From: Puccinia triticina
Taxonomy: Eukaryota; Basidiomycota; Pucciniomycetes; Pucciniales; Pucciniaceae
Length of the DNA: 64,000 bases
Assembly: GCF_026914185.1 (NCBI RefSeq)
Contig: NC_070559.1
Coordinates: 5,616,001 to 5,680,000, forward strand
Reading direction: 5' to 3'
The position numbers and the translations under genes were made by a program. Position 1 is the first letter of the stretch. Every line of letters starts with the position of its first letter. A model generated the notes under the pieces. The model ran no database searches. It saw only the letters and a list, made by a program, of their open reading frames with translations, and was not told the origin of the DNA. This document shows positions 1 to 10,022 of the stretch, piece by piece.

Positions 1-424
1 AATGAAAATGAAAAATATGAAAAGTGTGCAAATTTTCCAATTTTGTGCAAATTTCTCAGAGTCTTTATTATTGCTCAAACCAAGGAGAGAAAATTATAGA
101 GTACAGTATTGCATGTGACAGGAATGATAAAAAATGAAAAAACTGAGACCATTTTCAATTATTTTTGTTGGATCAAATAAATATGGTCAAATTGGTGTTG
201 ATTTGGCCTGCAGGTGCCAACTTCTATTTTGAATGGGTGGATACCTCATTCACCCAAAAAATCATTAAAAATGGTCTCAGTTTTTTCATTTTTTATCATT
301 CCTGTCACATGCAATACTGTTCTCTGTAATTTTCTCTCCTTAGTTTGAGAAATAATAAAGATTCTGAGAAATTTGCACAACATTGGAAAATTTTCACACT
401 TTTCATATTTTTCACTTTCATTTT
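1..424. repeat. Foldback/MITE-like inverted repeat, possibly cut by the window edge
   Basis: Bases 1 to about 160 reappear as their reverse complement at about 265-424, around a spacer of roughly 100 bases. The arm contains AAAGTGTGCAAATTTTCCAA on the left and its near-complement on the right, with a few mismatches and small indels. There is no coding capacity. The outer end cannot be placed because the left arm begins at base 1, so neither the true terminus nor a target duplication can be seen. It could be a non-autonomous DNA transposon or simply a long hairpin. Confidence 0.75.
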
Positions 425-957
425 TTTTTCTGTCATAATCATTCTTGGGAACTTACTTTCCACCCCTGTAGCTAAATCCATGAATTCAGGTCTGTTGCCT
501 GAGCTTCTGCAATGAAAAATGCAGTGCCAAAAACATTAGATGACCCACTGTACATGAAATCCTGCTACCAACCAATCAAGTCCACCAAAAACTGATTGGG
601 TGTCAAAAGAGTTTACATTATGACCTTATGTCCCTTGCCATATATCAATGACAAAAATGCATTCATCATCAACACTTGCTTAAAATTAACCACACATTGC
701 CCTTCCTATCACCTTTGTCTGTCCCCCAACTCAAATTTTCCTCCAAAAGAATAGCTTGGTCTTAGTGTTAAAATCCCTGCAGCGGCGGAGCCGCCTTGGC
801 CTCTAGTTTGTATTATAATAGACTAATTCCCCTGACTCTGTCACATGACATCCAAGTTTATTAAAGACAGCCAATCATAAAAATCAAGATTAAGGGTTTC
901 CCCCTCACTACAGTTTGACACCAAAAATCCACACACAAGCAAATTTCTTGGAAGTTT
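425..957. other. Non-coding stretch
   Basis: No convincing gene. The only structure is a GC-rich hairpin motif at 779-808, described separately. The stretch ends at the AGTTT target duplication (953-957) of copia element A. Confidence 0.6.
779..808 (+). repeat. GC-rich hairpin motif ending in CTAG-T
   Basis: The sequence starts CTGCAGCGGCGGAGCCGC and ends TTGGCCTCTAGT. The same motif occurs at 27369-27399 and, inverted, at 27533-27563. The GCGGCGGAGCCGC part is self-complementary and lies about 10 bases before CTAG, which resembles a Helitron 3' end (hairpin then CTRR, followed by T). It may equally be one end of a MITE. Confidence 0.5.
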
Positions 958-1740
958 TGTCAAGACTCGGGTGTTGCGCAAGCGCACCGGAAGCGCAAGG
1001 ACCAAAGCCCTAACCCCGCGAGGGGCAGAGGTGAGTCCGCGTATTCAATAGGCCCATGCATATGCATGAGGCTCCAAGACAGCAGTTTGAAGCTAAAAGC
1101 GCAAACTCTGTTCCTCTCCTTTAGCCACGTCAAACCCAGACGAAGAGCCCAAGCGACCTAAGCGAAGCGGACCCTCAAGCAGGTAAGTCACGCTCGTATA
1201 GGATTCTTCATAAGCTAGGAAGTGCGGAAGCTGATGCGTACTCGATGTACAAAACTGCAGTAAGCCCGCACCCGACGCCGAATCAGACCTAAATGGTTCT
1301 AGCCTCAACAATCGCATATCGGACCCCTCCATAGGAGGTAAGTCGATTGTTGCAGAAGCCCAATAATACAGCAAGGATCGGAAGCTGACTGTCTGTCACA
1401 TCTCTGTTAGACAACAGCTGCTCCGGTTCCTTAGCAGCTCGTATTTGGAGTCCTTGAGGATCAAGCTCCTTCGAGTCTAAGTAAGGAACTCCTTGCCCAA
1501 TAAACCCAAGTCAAACTGAGTCTAATTGATCTTAACAGAACTCACGTTCCTGTAGCACGATCTTGTGTCATAGTCTGCATAGCAGAGTTTCTCAATCTAT
1601 CTTTTTCTGAAGAGTCGGCCTTGTATCCACTCTTAGGTACAAGCTTGTTTCATTTCTCACTCTTATATCTCCTAGCTTGTTAGGATAGATTGCGCACTTA
1701 CACAAGAAATATAAACTCTTAGTCTTGTTAAATCTCACAG
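958..1740 (+). repeat. 5' LTR of element A
   Basis: A 783-bp LTR, TG...CA, nearly identical to 21991-22772. It contains the same splice-like exon/intron series as the 3' copy (see 21991-22490). The primer-binding site follows directly at 1741. Confidence 0.92.
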
Positions 1741-1753
1741 ATTTACAGTCTTG
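1741..1753 (+). promoter_or_regulatory. Primer-binding site of A: complementary to tRNA-Tyr anticodon arm
   Basis: GATTTACAGTCTT follows the LTR directly. Its reverse complement, AAGACTGTAAATC, matches the anticodon arm of eukaryotic tRNA-Tyr (GUA) around positions 28-40, not a tRNA 3' end. This is the geometry of a cleaved half-tRNA primer, as known for Drosophila copia with initiator tRNA-Met. The tRNA match is from memory of the yeast sequence. Confidence 0.65.
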
Positions 1754-1807
1754 GAAGCCGAACCAATCGACCTCCATATTTTTCGCAACACTAAGAGTGG
1801 ATCCAAA

Positions 1808-2797
1808 ATGGCCGGTTCTCGCAGCAATCCCGCTCTGGCAGCTCCTGCGCCAGCTTCTACTTCAGCCAGCGACGATAGAGACACCTTCAAATGTCCGAAT
1901 TTCACTGGGAAGAACTTTCCTATCTGGCAACGCAAGGTGAAGACCTATTTAGCGGTAAAAAGTCTCACGAAGTGCATAGAGCAAACACTGCCTCCCAACG
2001 CCTCAGAAGAAGTCAAGCTGCAATATGTTTGAGCCGCAGAAATCTTGGGCCAACATATTGAAGATCACATCTACAACCACGTGATCACTGACGACAACGA
2101 GAACGACGCTTTCGCGATCTGGAAAGAGCTCAAAGGCGAATACGCCTCATCATCCGTACTCGCCATTTATCACGTCTGGCGAAAATGGGAAGATATTTAG
2201 TACAAGGAAGATATCAACTCCTACGTCACCAAGCTCGAAGAGACCCTTGCTGAGTTTGCGGCAATGGGGTTAGACATACCAGCTACGATTCTTAGCTGCA
2301 CAATCATTGCCCGGATCTCAAGAAAGCGGCCATCCCTTATGCAGACTCTGATTAGCAACGCCGACCAACTCTCACAACCCAGACTGATCATCGCCAAACT
2401 CCGGGATATCGCACACCATGACGCCTTCGAAGCAACTATGCAGCGCGATTCAGCTATCGCTGAGGAAACATCAACTGCTCTGGCGACACAAGCTACTGCA
2501 TTCAATAACGGAAACAATCAGAAGAAGCGTTGTTGGGTGAATCCACATCCCTGTCGTGAAGGAAAGCACAATCCTCTCTCCGGTCATCCTGCGGAAGAAT
2601 GCTGGACCCTGCATCCCAGTAAATTCAAGAAGTCCAAGCAATCGGCACCGCCAACTGGATTAATGACTACTGTTCAGAAAGACTCTGAACCCTTGGTCAA
2701 CATCGCTTGTCCCACATTTGGTTATCTCACCGGCCCAACTGGTGAAGGCAACAACTTGAAGATGGTGCTGGACTTGGGTGCGAGCCATCACATGCTC
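1808..2797 (+). pseudogene. Gag and protease start of element A, broken
   Basis: The ATG at 1808 opens a copia Gag similar to that of B at 3640. An N-terminal Ala/Ser-rich stretch is followed by the nucleocapsid-binding-type segment with FPIWQRKVKTYL. Near residue 270 there is an unusual zinc-knuckle-like C-x4-H-x5-H-x4-C (CREGKHNPLSGHPAEEC) followed by WTLHP. Two in-frame stops interrupt it: TGA at 2030-2032 (CGA in B) and TAG at 2198-2200. The protease motif reads D-L-G-A-S (2771 on), where B has D-S-G-A-S; TCG to TTG removes the catalytic Ser. The frame is cut at 2797 by insertion of B and resumes at 14034. Confidence 0.88.
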
Positions 2798-3580
2798 TGT
2801 CAGGATTCGGGTACATCCCCGAATCAGAGGAAGCGCAAGGCTAATAGACCTAACCCTACTGGGGACCAAGGTGAGCCCGCGCAACCTTCAGGCGCATGCA
2901 ATATGCATGCCGCCCTCAGGCGGATGAAGCAGGCTAAAGCTAATTCATCCACTCCCAAACCTTTAGCCATGTCAGCAGCCGACGAAGCGCCCAAGCGACC
3001 CAAACAAGACAAACAACCTACTAGGTAAGTGCGTCTGTCGGGATAGCCTCAGCTAGGATCGATGGAGCTAACTAGAGCCTTTCTATGCTCGTGCAGCACA
3101 TTGATACCCGACACCAGATCAGACCGAACAGGTTCAAGCCTCAGCAATAGGATCTCCAGTCCCAATCACGGAGGTGAGTCCATCGCTGCTGTGCTCCAGT
3201 CAACAATGACTCTAGCCTGACAGTTGTCCATGCGCACTGCGACAGACAACTGCGGTTCTTCTTTATCAGCTTGTATAGGCGACTCTTGATTTACAAGACC
3301 CTCAAGCCAAAGTAAGAAGAACTTCTTCTTTCCTCAGTGCGACTCAAGGAGCGCAATAGCTGATGCAGCATCAAATCTTGTCAGCCTACGGAATCCGTGG
3401 TTTCACTTAGCTGCATAGCGGCACAAGAAGATTTCTTCTTACTCTTCTATCTCTCAGTACCAAGCGGATCTGCTCTTAGGTACACATTGTTTTCCACTTT
3501 CATTTCTCTGTCTCCAAGATTGTTGGATAGACCAATAACTTACTAGAAATGAAACACTCTTAGTTGTGCAAAACTTAACA
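2798..3580 (+). repeat. 5' LTR of element B
   Basis: A 783-bp LTR starting TGTCAGGATTCGGG and ending ACTTAACA. It is followed at 3581 by GATTTACAGTCT, the same tRNA-Tyr-arm complement as in A. Confidence 0.92.
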
Positions 3581-3592
3581 GATTTACAGTCT
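3581..3592 (+). promoter_or_regulatory. Primer-binding site of B (tRNA-Tyr anticodon-arm complement)
   Basis: GATTTACAGTCT directly abuts the LTR. Twelve bases match the complement of the tRNA-Tyr anticodon arm, as in A, and the sequences diverge right after it (CGATCGCT versus TGGAAGCC). This marks the conserved twelve as functional. Confidence 0.65.
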
Positions 3593-3639
3593 CGATCGCT
3601 ACTACCAACGATCTCAACCACAACTAAGAGCAGACCGCG

Positions 3640-4635
3640 ATGGCTGGCACTCGACAAACCCCTGCGGCTTCGGCTTCCACGGCTACCTCCTCTGCTACCG
3701 CCAATACCACCAACGAGGAACGAGACTTGTTCAAATGCCCCGTCTTTGATGGTGACAATTTTCCAATTTGGCAGCGGAAGGTCAAGACCTACTTAGCCGT
3801 GAAGAGCCTGATGAAGTGCATTGAGCAGACCTTACCCGCGAACGCAACTCCGGATCAGAAGCAAGAATACGTTCGAGCCGCAGCAATTCTGAGCGGCCAT
3901 GTAGCTGATGATATCTACAATCACATCATCACCAATGCAAACATTCACGATGCCTTTGCTATCTGGAAAGAGCTCAAGAGCGAGTATGCCTCATCATCGG
4001 TACTGGCCATTTATCACGCCTGGCGAAAGTGGGAGGATATTCAACATGATAACGACATCAACCGATATATCACGCGACTTGAAGCTATGCTTGCGGAATT
4101 CGCGGCTATGGGTCTAGATGTTCCCGCTACTATCCTCAGCTGCACGATAATTGCTCGGATCTCGAGGAAACGGCCTTCCTTAATGGAGACGCTCATCAGT
4201 AACGCCAATCTCTTAGCAAATCCAAAACATATCATTGCCAAGCTGAGAGATATCGCCCACCAGGACGCTGTTACTGCTACTATGGATCAAGGCCAAAGAA
4301 CCTTTGGGAGTGAATCCACCGCCTTAGCCACTCAAGCGTCGCAATTTGCAAACAGAGGCAATAACCCAAGGAAACGTCGACCTAATCCAAATGCTTGCCG
4401 TGATCACAAGCACAATCCACTGTCGGGTTACCCTGAGGAAGAATGCTGGACTCTACATCCAGGCCTGTACAAGAAGTCACGCCAAAATCCACCGACCGGC
4501 CTTGTCACGACCGCTGCAGCAGAGCCAAGCTCCTCTGCCAATATTGTCTGCCCTGCATTTGGATATCTCACCGGAGTAGAGGGCGCTACCGAGCGCTTAC
4601 GCATGGTTCTAGACTCGGGAGCAAGTCATCATATG
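3640..4635 (+). CDS. Gag and start of protease of copia element B, 5' part of a single Gag-Pol frame
   Basis: A frame of 332 codons from the ATG at 3640. An Ala/Thr/Ser-rich N-terminus is followed by a copia Gag core (FPIWQRKVKTYLAV, then an Ile/Leu/Arg-rich helical region near residues 140-210). A knuckle-like C-x4-H-x5-Y-x4-C follows near residue 252, with the second His replaced by Tyr relative to A and D, then WTLHP and finally the aspartic protease motif LDSGASHHM. The frame is intact but stops being continuous at 4635, where D is inserted. After D it resumes in frame at 10028. Gag packages the RNA and Pol copies and integrates it. No frameshift separates Gag from Pol, so one polyprotein is expected. 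Confidence 0.88.
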
Positions 4636-5197
4636 TAATGGACGAAAAGTCTTTGGAGTTTGAGGAGCTCGTGAGCAAGCAAGCGGACAGCGGACAGCGG
4701 CGGCGACAGGAGCAACAAGACAAACCTTTGGAGTTTGAGGAGCTCGTGAGCAAGCAAGCGGACAGCGGACAGCGGCGGCGACAGGAGCAACAAGACAAAC
4801 CTAAGAGGTTGCAGTCTTGAGTGAGCAGGGCGAACGGTTCTTGAAACAATAGATGAATGGATTTCTCTATACTAACCTTTGGAGTTTGAGGAGCTCGTGA
4901 GCAAGCAAGCGGACAGCGGACAGCGGCGGCGACAGGAGCAACAAGACAAACCTAACAGGAACAAGTATGAGAAAGGAGTGAATAAGGTGACAATGAAATG
5001 AAACTAGGAAACGGACCTAAGAGGTTGCAGTCTTGAGTGAGCAGGGCGAACGGTTCTTGAAACAATAGATGAATGAGGAAACAGTTATGTGGAAAGAAAC
5101 TAGTTTAAGTAAATACAATCTAGGTTTCAGGACAATGCTGCGGACTACAATGTGAGACTATAGCTATATGGATGCTAATACTATAGATATGCTAATA
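4636..5197 (-). repeat. 3' LTR of element D, built of internal repeats
   Basis: The LTR contains a 75-bp unit starting CTTTGGAGTTTGAGGAG at 4651, 4726 and 4877. A second unit of about 60 bp, starting near AAGAGGTTGCAGTC, occurs at about 4802 and 5018. Its first unit holds GCGGACAGCGGACAGCGG. Next to it on the element side (5198-5205) is a C-run, which is GGGGGG on the coding strand and a likely polypurine tract. Confidence 0.88.
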
Positions 5198-5217
5198 CCC
5201 CCCGTCGTTGACTAGCT

Positions 5218-6279
5218 TCACTTGTCGATGCTCTTCATCTTGAGGTGGTTGATGAAGGAGATGTGTTTTGGTTTTGCAAGCGATTTGGTGAGACCATCTG
5301 CGGGCATGTTGGTGGTCGAGATGTAGGAAATTGTAACCCATTTCTTTTCAACAGCGTCACGGGTGAAGTGATATTTCACGTCAATGTGTTTGAGTCGAGA
5401 GTTTGCGATTGGATTTTTGCTGAGGGCCAGAGCGGCTTGATTGTCGGTTTTGATTTGAATCGGATAAATTGACTTGCCTTCAATTGATTGCATCAAGGAT
5501 TCCAACCAGACAGCTTCTTGAGTACCATCGTAAAGGCCTCGGTACTCGGCCTCGGTGGTGGAAGTGGCTACCAATGACTGCTTCTTTGATTTCCACGATA
5601 TGATTGCGTCGCCGCAGGTGACGAGGTAGCCGCAGTACGATCGGCGACTGGACGGGCAGTTTGCCCAATCGGCGTCAGTATAGACGCGGAAGATGCCATC
5701 GCCTCCGCCAATTTTGATACCAAAGTTCTTGGTGCCACATAGGTAACAAAGAAGATGAATCAAGGCTCTCCAATGATTCATGCCTGGATTTTTGAGATGT
5801 TGAGAAAGTTGAGAAACCGTGAATGCGATGTCTGGACGAGTCGATACTGAGAGATAATTCAGGGAACCAACCGCACGCCTGTAGTTAACGCCGAGAGCGA
5901 GAAATTGCTGACGCTCTTGGTAATTGGCGGGGACAAGGCGGGTGTTAGGAACCATGGGAGTTGCAACCGTGCGGGCGACATTGAGACCGTGCTCTTGAAG
6001 CAAAGCTTCCGTGTGACGTTCTTGAGAGAGAGTGATGTGATCCAGGAAGCGAGCGATCTTCATGCCAAGAAGAGAACTTGCAGGGCCCAAGTCGTCCATG
6101 AGAAACCGAGAATTGACGAGTTTCTTGAATCGTTCGACGTCGTGACTTATGATGGCCATGTCATCATAATACACATGAACCAAGCATGTCCAACCAGGAA
6201 CGTTGGACACGAATAGGCACGCATCAGCGGGCGAGGGAGAGAAATTGATAGACTCAAAGAATGCCAATAGAGACTTGTA
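5218..6279 (-). pseudogene. RT C-terminal part and RNase H of element D
   Basis: Continues the D Gag-Pol frame downstream of a TAG at 6280-6282. It contains the RT catalytic region with VYYDDMAIIS (the YxDD motif, written YYDD), a thumb/connection with NYLSVSTRPDIAF, and a copia RNase H with ADWANCP, SWKSKKQSLVATSTTEAEY and TDNQAAL, ending IDVKYHFTRDAV...NMPADGLTK. The catalytic residues seen look intact. The stop lies where relatives have Trp (APRxWY), so one G-to-A change would explain it. This half would not be made unless the stop is read through. Confidence 0.85.
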
Positions 6280-8829
6280 CTAAACCCTAGGAGCCTGTTT
6301 TAAGCCGTAGATAGATTTCTTGAGTTTTAGACAGTGTCCGGGAGGAATGGATAAACCGGCCGGGCATTGAAGATAGATTTCCTTATCTAGGGTGCCATTG
6401 AGAAAGGCATTACAAACGTCCATCTGGTGGATATCCATCTTGGCATTGTCGCCAAAAGATAGCAATGCGCGAAGAACTGAAGGACGACCGGTGGTGGCGT
6501 ACGTTTCGTTGACGTCCCTACCTTCCTGTTGAGCGCTGCCTTGAGCGCAGAGGCGAGCTTTGAACTTGACAAATCTGCCGTTGGCGTCGTGTTTCTTGCG
6601 AAAGATCCAAATGGTACCCAGGAGATTGACGTTGGCAGGGGTGGGAACGACTTCCCAAACTTCAAGGCGTTCCATCGCTTGCAGCTCAACCTGAGTAGCT
6701 GCCTTCCAGTCCTCCGCTTCCGGCGAGAGCATTGATTCGCGGTATGTGGAGGGGATTTTGGGATCTTGGGAGACAGCCGTTGCCATGGCGAATAATGTTT
6801 CATAGATGGGCTGAGCTGTGAAGTGGGATTTGACCAAATGAGCACGGCGCTTGGATGTGAGGATGTTGGAGGAATCCACATCGCCTATTATCTCCTTAGA
6901 CGGAGGTTGATTTGCTGGGACGTATGTGAATCCCGGTTTAGAAGGTTGAGGATTTGCGTTAGAGGAGACTACACTGGGTGTATGCTGGGTGGGAGAAGAG
7001 GTATCGCCGGGGCCGCCGACATGAGAGGATTCCCCTGGCAAAACCGAGTCGGGAACCTCATCTGCTCCAACATTCGAGTTGTGGTTCAGTGAGAGATCAG
7101 TGATAGGGTCGCCTTTGTCTGCTGGAACTGACACCCTCGGCGAGTGAATTGATACCGATGGATTTTGGATGGGTGGAAGCGAAGAAGATGCCAGAGTTTC
7201 TTCTTCTTCATCAAATGATGAATCGTGAAGGCTATTGGTAGAGGATATGGGGGAGATTCCTGGAAATATAGTCTCGTTGAAGACAACATCATGACTGTAC
7301 TCAACCCAATTCCCCGGAAAAAGTATTCTCCAGTTATGAATACCCTGCCGGTAGCCTACAAGAATTCCCTTTTTCGCCGTGTCCCCGAATTTGCCTGAGC
7401 GTCTTTCCTTGGGAATGTTGACGTATGCTTGGCAACCGAAGATCCTTAACCTTGATGTGTTGAACTTAACTCCAAACCAAAGCTCATGTGGGGTGATCCA
7501 TTTGAGACGCTTCATCGGAGTAATGTTCTCGTACATCACAGCTGTCATGACCGCTTCCCCCCATAGATAATTGGGCAGTGATGCTTGTTTGAGGAGTGCC
7601 CGAGCCTTCTCACTTGTTGTGCGGTTTCCGCGCTCCGCGATTGAGTTCTGTTGGGGAGTGTATGGAGCGGTGATGTGGTGCATGATACCAGTCGACTGAT
7701 AGAATGCTTCAAACTCATGACAGAACTCTCCTCCTCCATCAGTTACTACGTTTTTGATGGTATGGCGATGAAAGTTTTGGACTTCGTTGCAGTAGATCTT
7801 GAATTTCTCAAACGCTTGTGATTTTGCAGAGAGAATGTAGACATGTTTGTAAGACGAAAAAGCATCTGTTATTTTGAAGTAATAGAGTCCCCCTCCGCTG
7901 GATTGAGGTGTGATTTTACCGCTTAGATCCATATATACAAATTCAAGGACGCTTTTAGGCTGAGGAAGTGTACTAGTAAATGGAAGACATTGAGATTTGG
8001 AAAGACGACAAGATTCACATGATAGATTTGAAAAATCAACATTGAACATCTTTACGAGTGCTTCTGAGCTTGGATGACCTGCGCGCCTGTGGATTAAGAT
8101 TGGATCAATTTGCGTCGTCTTCATGCATGAGACTAGAGATGACTGACCGTTCGGCACCACAATTTCGGCTTTAATGGAGAAAAGTTTGCCTTGTACAACA
8201 CCGTTGAACAGTCGAGCGTTCTTTGAGACGTCAATGACTGAGAACTCCTCCGGACCTTTGCGAACAAAGTCGCAGTTCTTGAGGAATAAACGACCGAAGC
8301 TGACCAGGGGATGAGATAGCTTGGGTATGTGAAGGGCTTTGATACTGTGAATTTGGCCTTGATGATTCTTAAGTTGAATAAAGCCTGATCCAATGATTGG
8401 AACAGTTTGACCATCAGCGATTTCGACCGAAGATTTCATGCTAGTGTAATCAGCGAAGTGCGATCGTTCGGGAAACATGTGATCGGAGCAGCCACTGTCC
8501 AGGAGGATGTAGTTTCGATCTTCTTGGGATGCCAAGAAGGCTTTGCCGATTGCTAGATAGACTCCATGGCGGCTGTCGACGCTCTTGGAGTCTTCATCTT
8601 GATCCGTGTTCGCAATGTTAGCCTTGCGCTTCTGTTTTTGCTTCCAGTCTTCGGGTGCTAGTTCTGGATGAAGTTGATAACACTTGTTCTTGGAGTGTCT
8701 GGTTTTGGGATTGTGTTTACCGTCTTCACAGTACGCGTTGTTGGAGATGGCGTTTGCTTTATGAGCTGACTCGGTTTTGATTTCAACTTCGTGGTCGTGA
8801 CTCTTCGATTCGAGTTGATCTTTGACTTT
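6280..8829 (-). pseudogene. Protease, integrase and RT N-terminal part of element D
   Basis: An open frame between stops at 8830-8832 and 6280-6282. Going downstream it has a CHHC knuckle-like cluster (YCEDGKHNPKTRH, then KC), the protease LLDSGCSDHM near 8500, a pre-integrase HHCC-type segment (HRRAGHPSSEAL, CESCRLSKSQC) and the integrase core with DLSGKI, TDGGGEF and NSIAERGNR (D,D,E). A long Ser/Pro-rich linker follows, then the RT fingers/palm with WEVVPTPANVNL and KSIYGLKQAPRV. Family domains are in the usual copia order PR-IN-RT-RH. It shares a single frame with the Gag part upstream. Confidence 0.88.
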
Positions 8830-9384
8830 TCAAATGGTTAACGGTCTTTTTTCGAACAAGATGTCCTTGGTGACATCGAATCAAGGCGGGAGAAAGCTGA
8901 CAATTTGCTCAGAGAGAAGATTCTCACTGATATCAGGTTCGCCCTCTTTGGGTACAGCTATCTTGATGCCAACTGCTCGCAAGGATGCAATGCCGCTGTC
9001 GACTTGAGTGAGGAAGTCGGATAAGGTGGATTTGAATCCGATCTTGAGAAACTTTTGGTAAGTTTTGGCTTGATTTTGGGAGGAGTTGGATTCGAAGTGG
9101 TTTTGAAGATCGGACCAAAGCTTATGTGGCTCGTTCTTGTTGTCGTTGGTGACCAATTTGCATTCGACATCCTCGCTAAGGTATCTGCAAAGGATACCAG
9201 CAGTCCTTTTCTTCTTGTCAGTCCAGAGATCTTTCAGCTCCGGAGTTGTTGCTGTCGCGGCCTTATCTCTCGCGAGATAATCGTCGAGGTTAACTTCCAT
9301 GCAGTACGCTTCAATCTGCGACTTCCAACGTTTGTAGTTGTCGTGTTTGAGAACTGGAAGTCGAGCAGAGGTGGAGTCGGACAT
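8830..9384 (-). pseudogene. Gag N-terminal part of element D
   Basis: ATG at 9384. A 167-residue open stretch (LPVLKHDNYKRWKSQIEAYC, then a helical Gag core) ends at TGA 8881-8883. A short continuation ends at TGA 8830-8832. Both are in frame with the downstream protease. The first stop could come from CGA; I cannot tell for the second. Gag is of the copia retrotransposon type with no similarity to A/B Gag visible by eye except the shared CHHC signature that falls downstream. Confidence 0.82.
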
Positions 9385-9444
9385 GATGACGATATTCTTT
9401 TTAGCGCTTGCTGAGTGTTAAAAATTTCCAGAGGCTTAGCGGCC

Positions 9445-9460
9445 AACTGGGCTCATAACC
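9445..9460 (-). promoter_or_regulatory. Primer-binding site of D: complementary to initiator tRNA-Met anticodon arm
   Basis: On the minus strand the 5' LTR ends CCATTA and is followed by GGTTATGAGCCCAG. The reverse complement, CTGGGCTCATAACC, matches the anticodon stem-loop of initiator tRNA-Met including the CAT anticodon. This is the half-tRNA primer geometry of Drosophila copia, and different from the tRNA-Tyr choice of A and B. Confidence 0.7.
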
Positions 9461-10022
9461 TAATGGACGAAAAGTCTTTGGAGTTTGAGGAGCTCGTGAG
9501 CAAGCAAGCGGACAGCGGACAGCGGCGGCGACAGGAGCAACAAGACAAACCTTTGGAGTTTGAGGAGCTCGTGAGCAAGCAAGCGGACAGCGGACAGCGG
9601 CGGCGACAGGAGCAACAAGACAAACCTAAGAGGTTGCAGTCTTGAGTGAGCAGGGCGAACGGTTCTTGAAACAATAGATGAATGGATTTCTCTATACTAA
9701 CCTTTGGAGTTTGAGGAGCTTGTGAGCAAGCAAGCGGACAGCGGACAGCGGCGGCGACAGGAGCAACAAGACAAACCTAACAGGAACAAGTATGAGAAAG
9801 GAGTGAATAAGGTGACAATGAAATGAAACTAGGAAACGGACCTAAGAGGTTGCAGTCTTGAGTGAGCAGGGCGAACGGTTCTTGAAACAATAGATGAATG
9901 AGGAAACAGTTATGTGGAAAGAAACTAGTTTAAGTAAATACAATCTAGGTTTCAGGACAATGCTGCGGACTACAATGTGAGACTATAGCTATATGGATGC
10001 TAATACTATAGATATGCTAATA
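9461..10022 (-). repeat. 5' LTR of element D
   Basis: 562 bp, apparently one difference from 4636-5197 (CTCGTG versus CTTGTG near 9721). Same internal 75-bp units. Confidence 0.9.

Larger units (their letters stand above)
4636..10022 (-). mobile_element. Copia element D, minus strand, inserted in B
   Basis: The LTRs at 4636-5197 and 9461-10022 (562 bp each) appear to differ at only one base (near 9721), so this is a very recent insertion. ATATG is duplicated at 4631-4635 and 10023-10027. On the plus strand the LTR begins TAATGGAC and ends GCTAATA, so the termini are TA..TA rather than TG..CA. Internal order on the minus strand is primer site, Gag, protease, integrase, RT, RNase H, then a G-run next to the 3' LTR. 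One frame runs from 9384 to 5218 with three stops. Confidence 0.93.
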
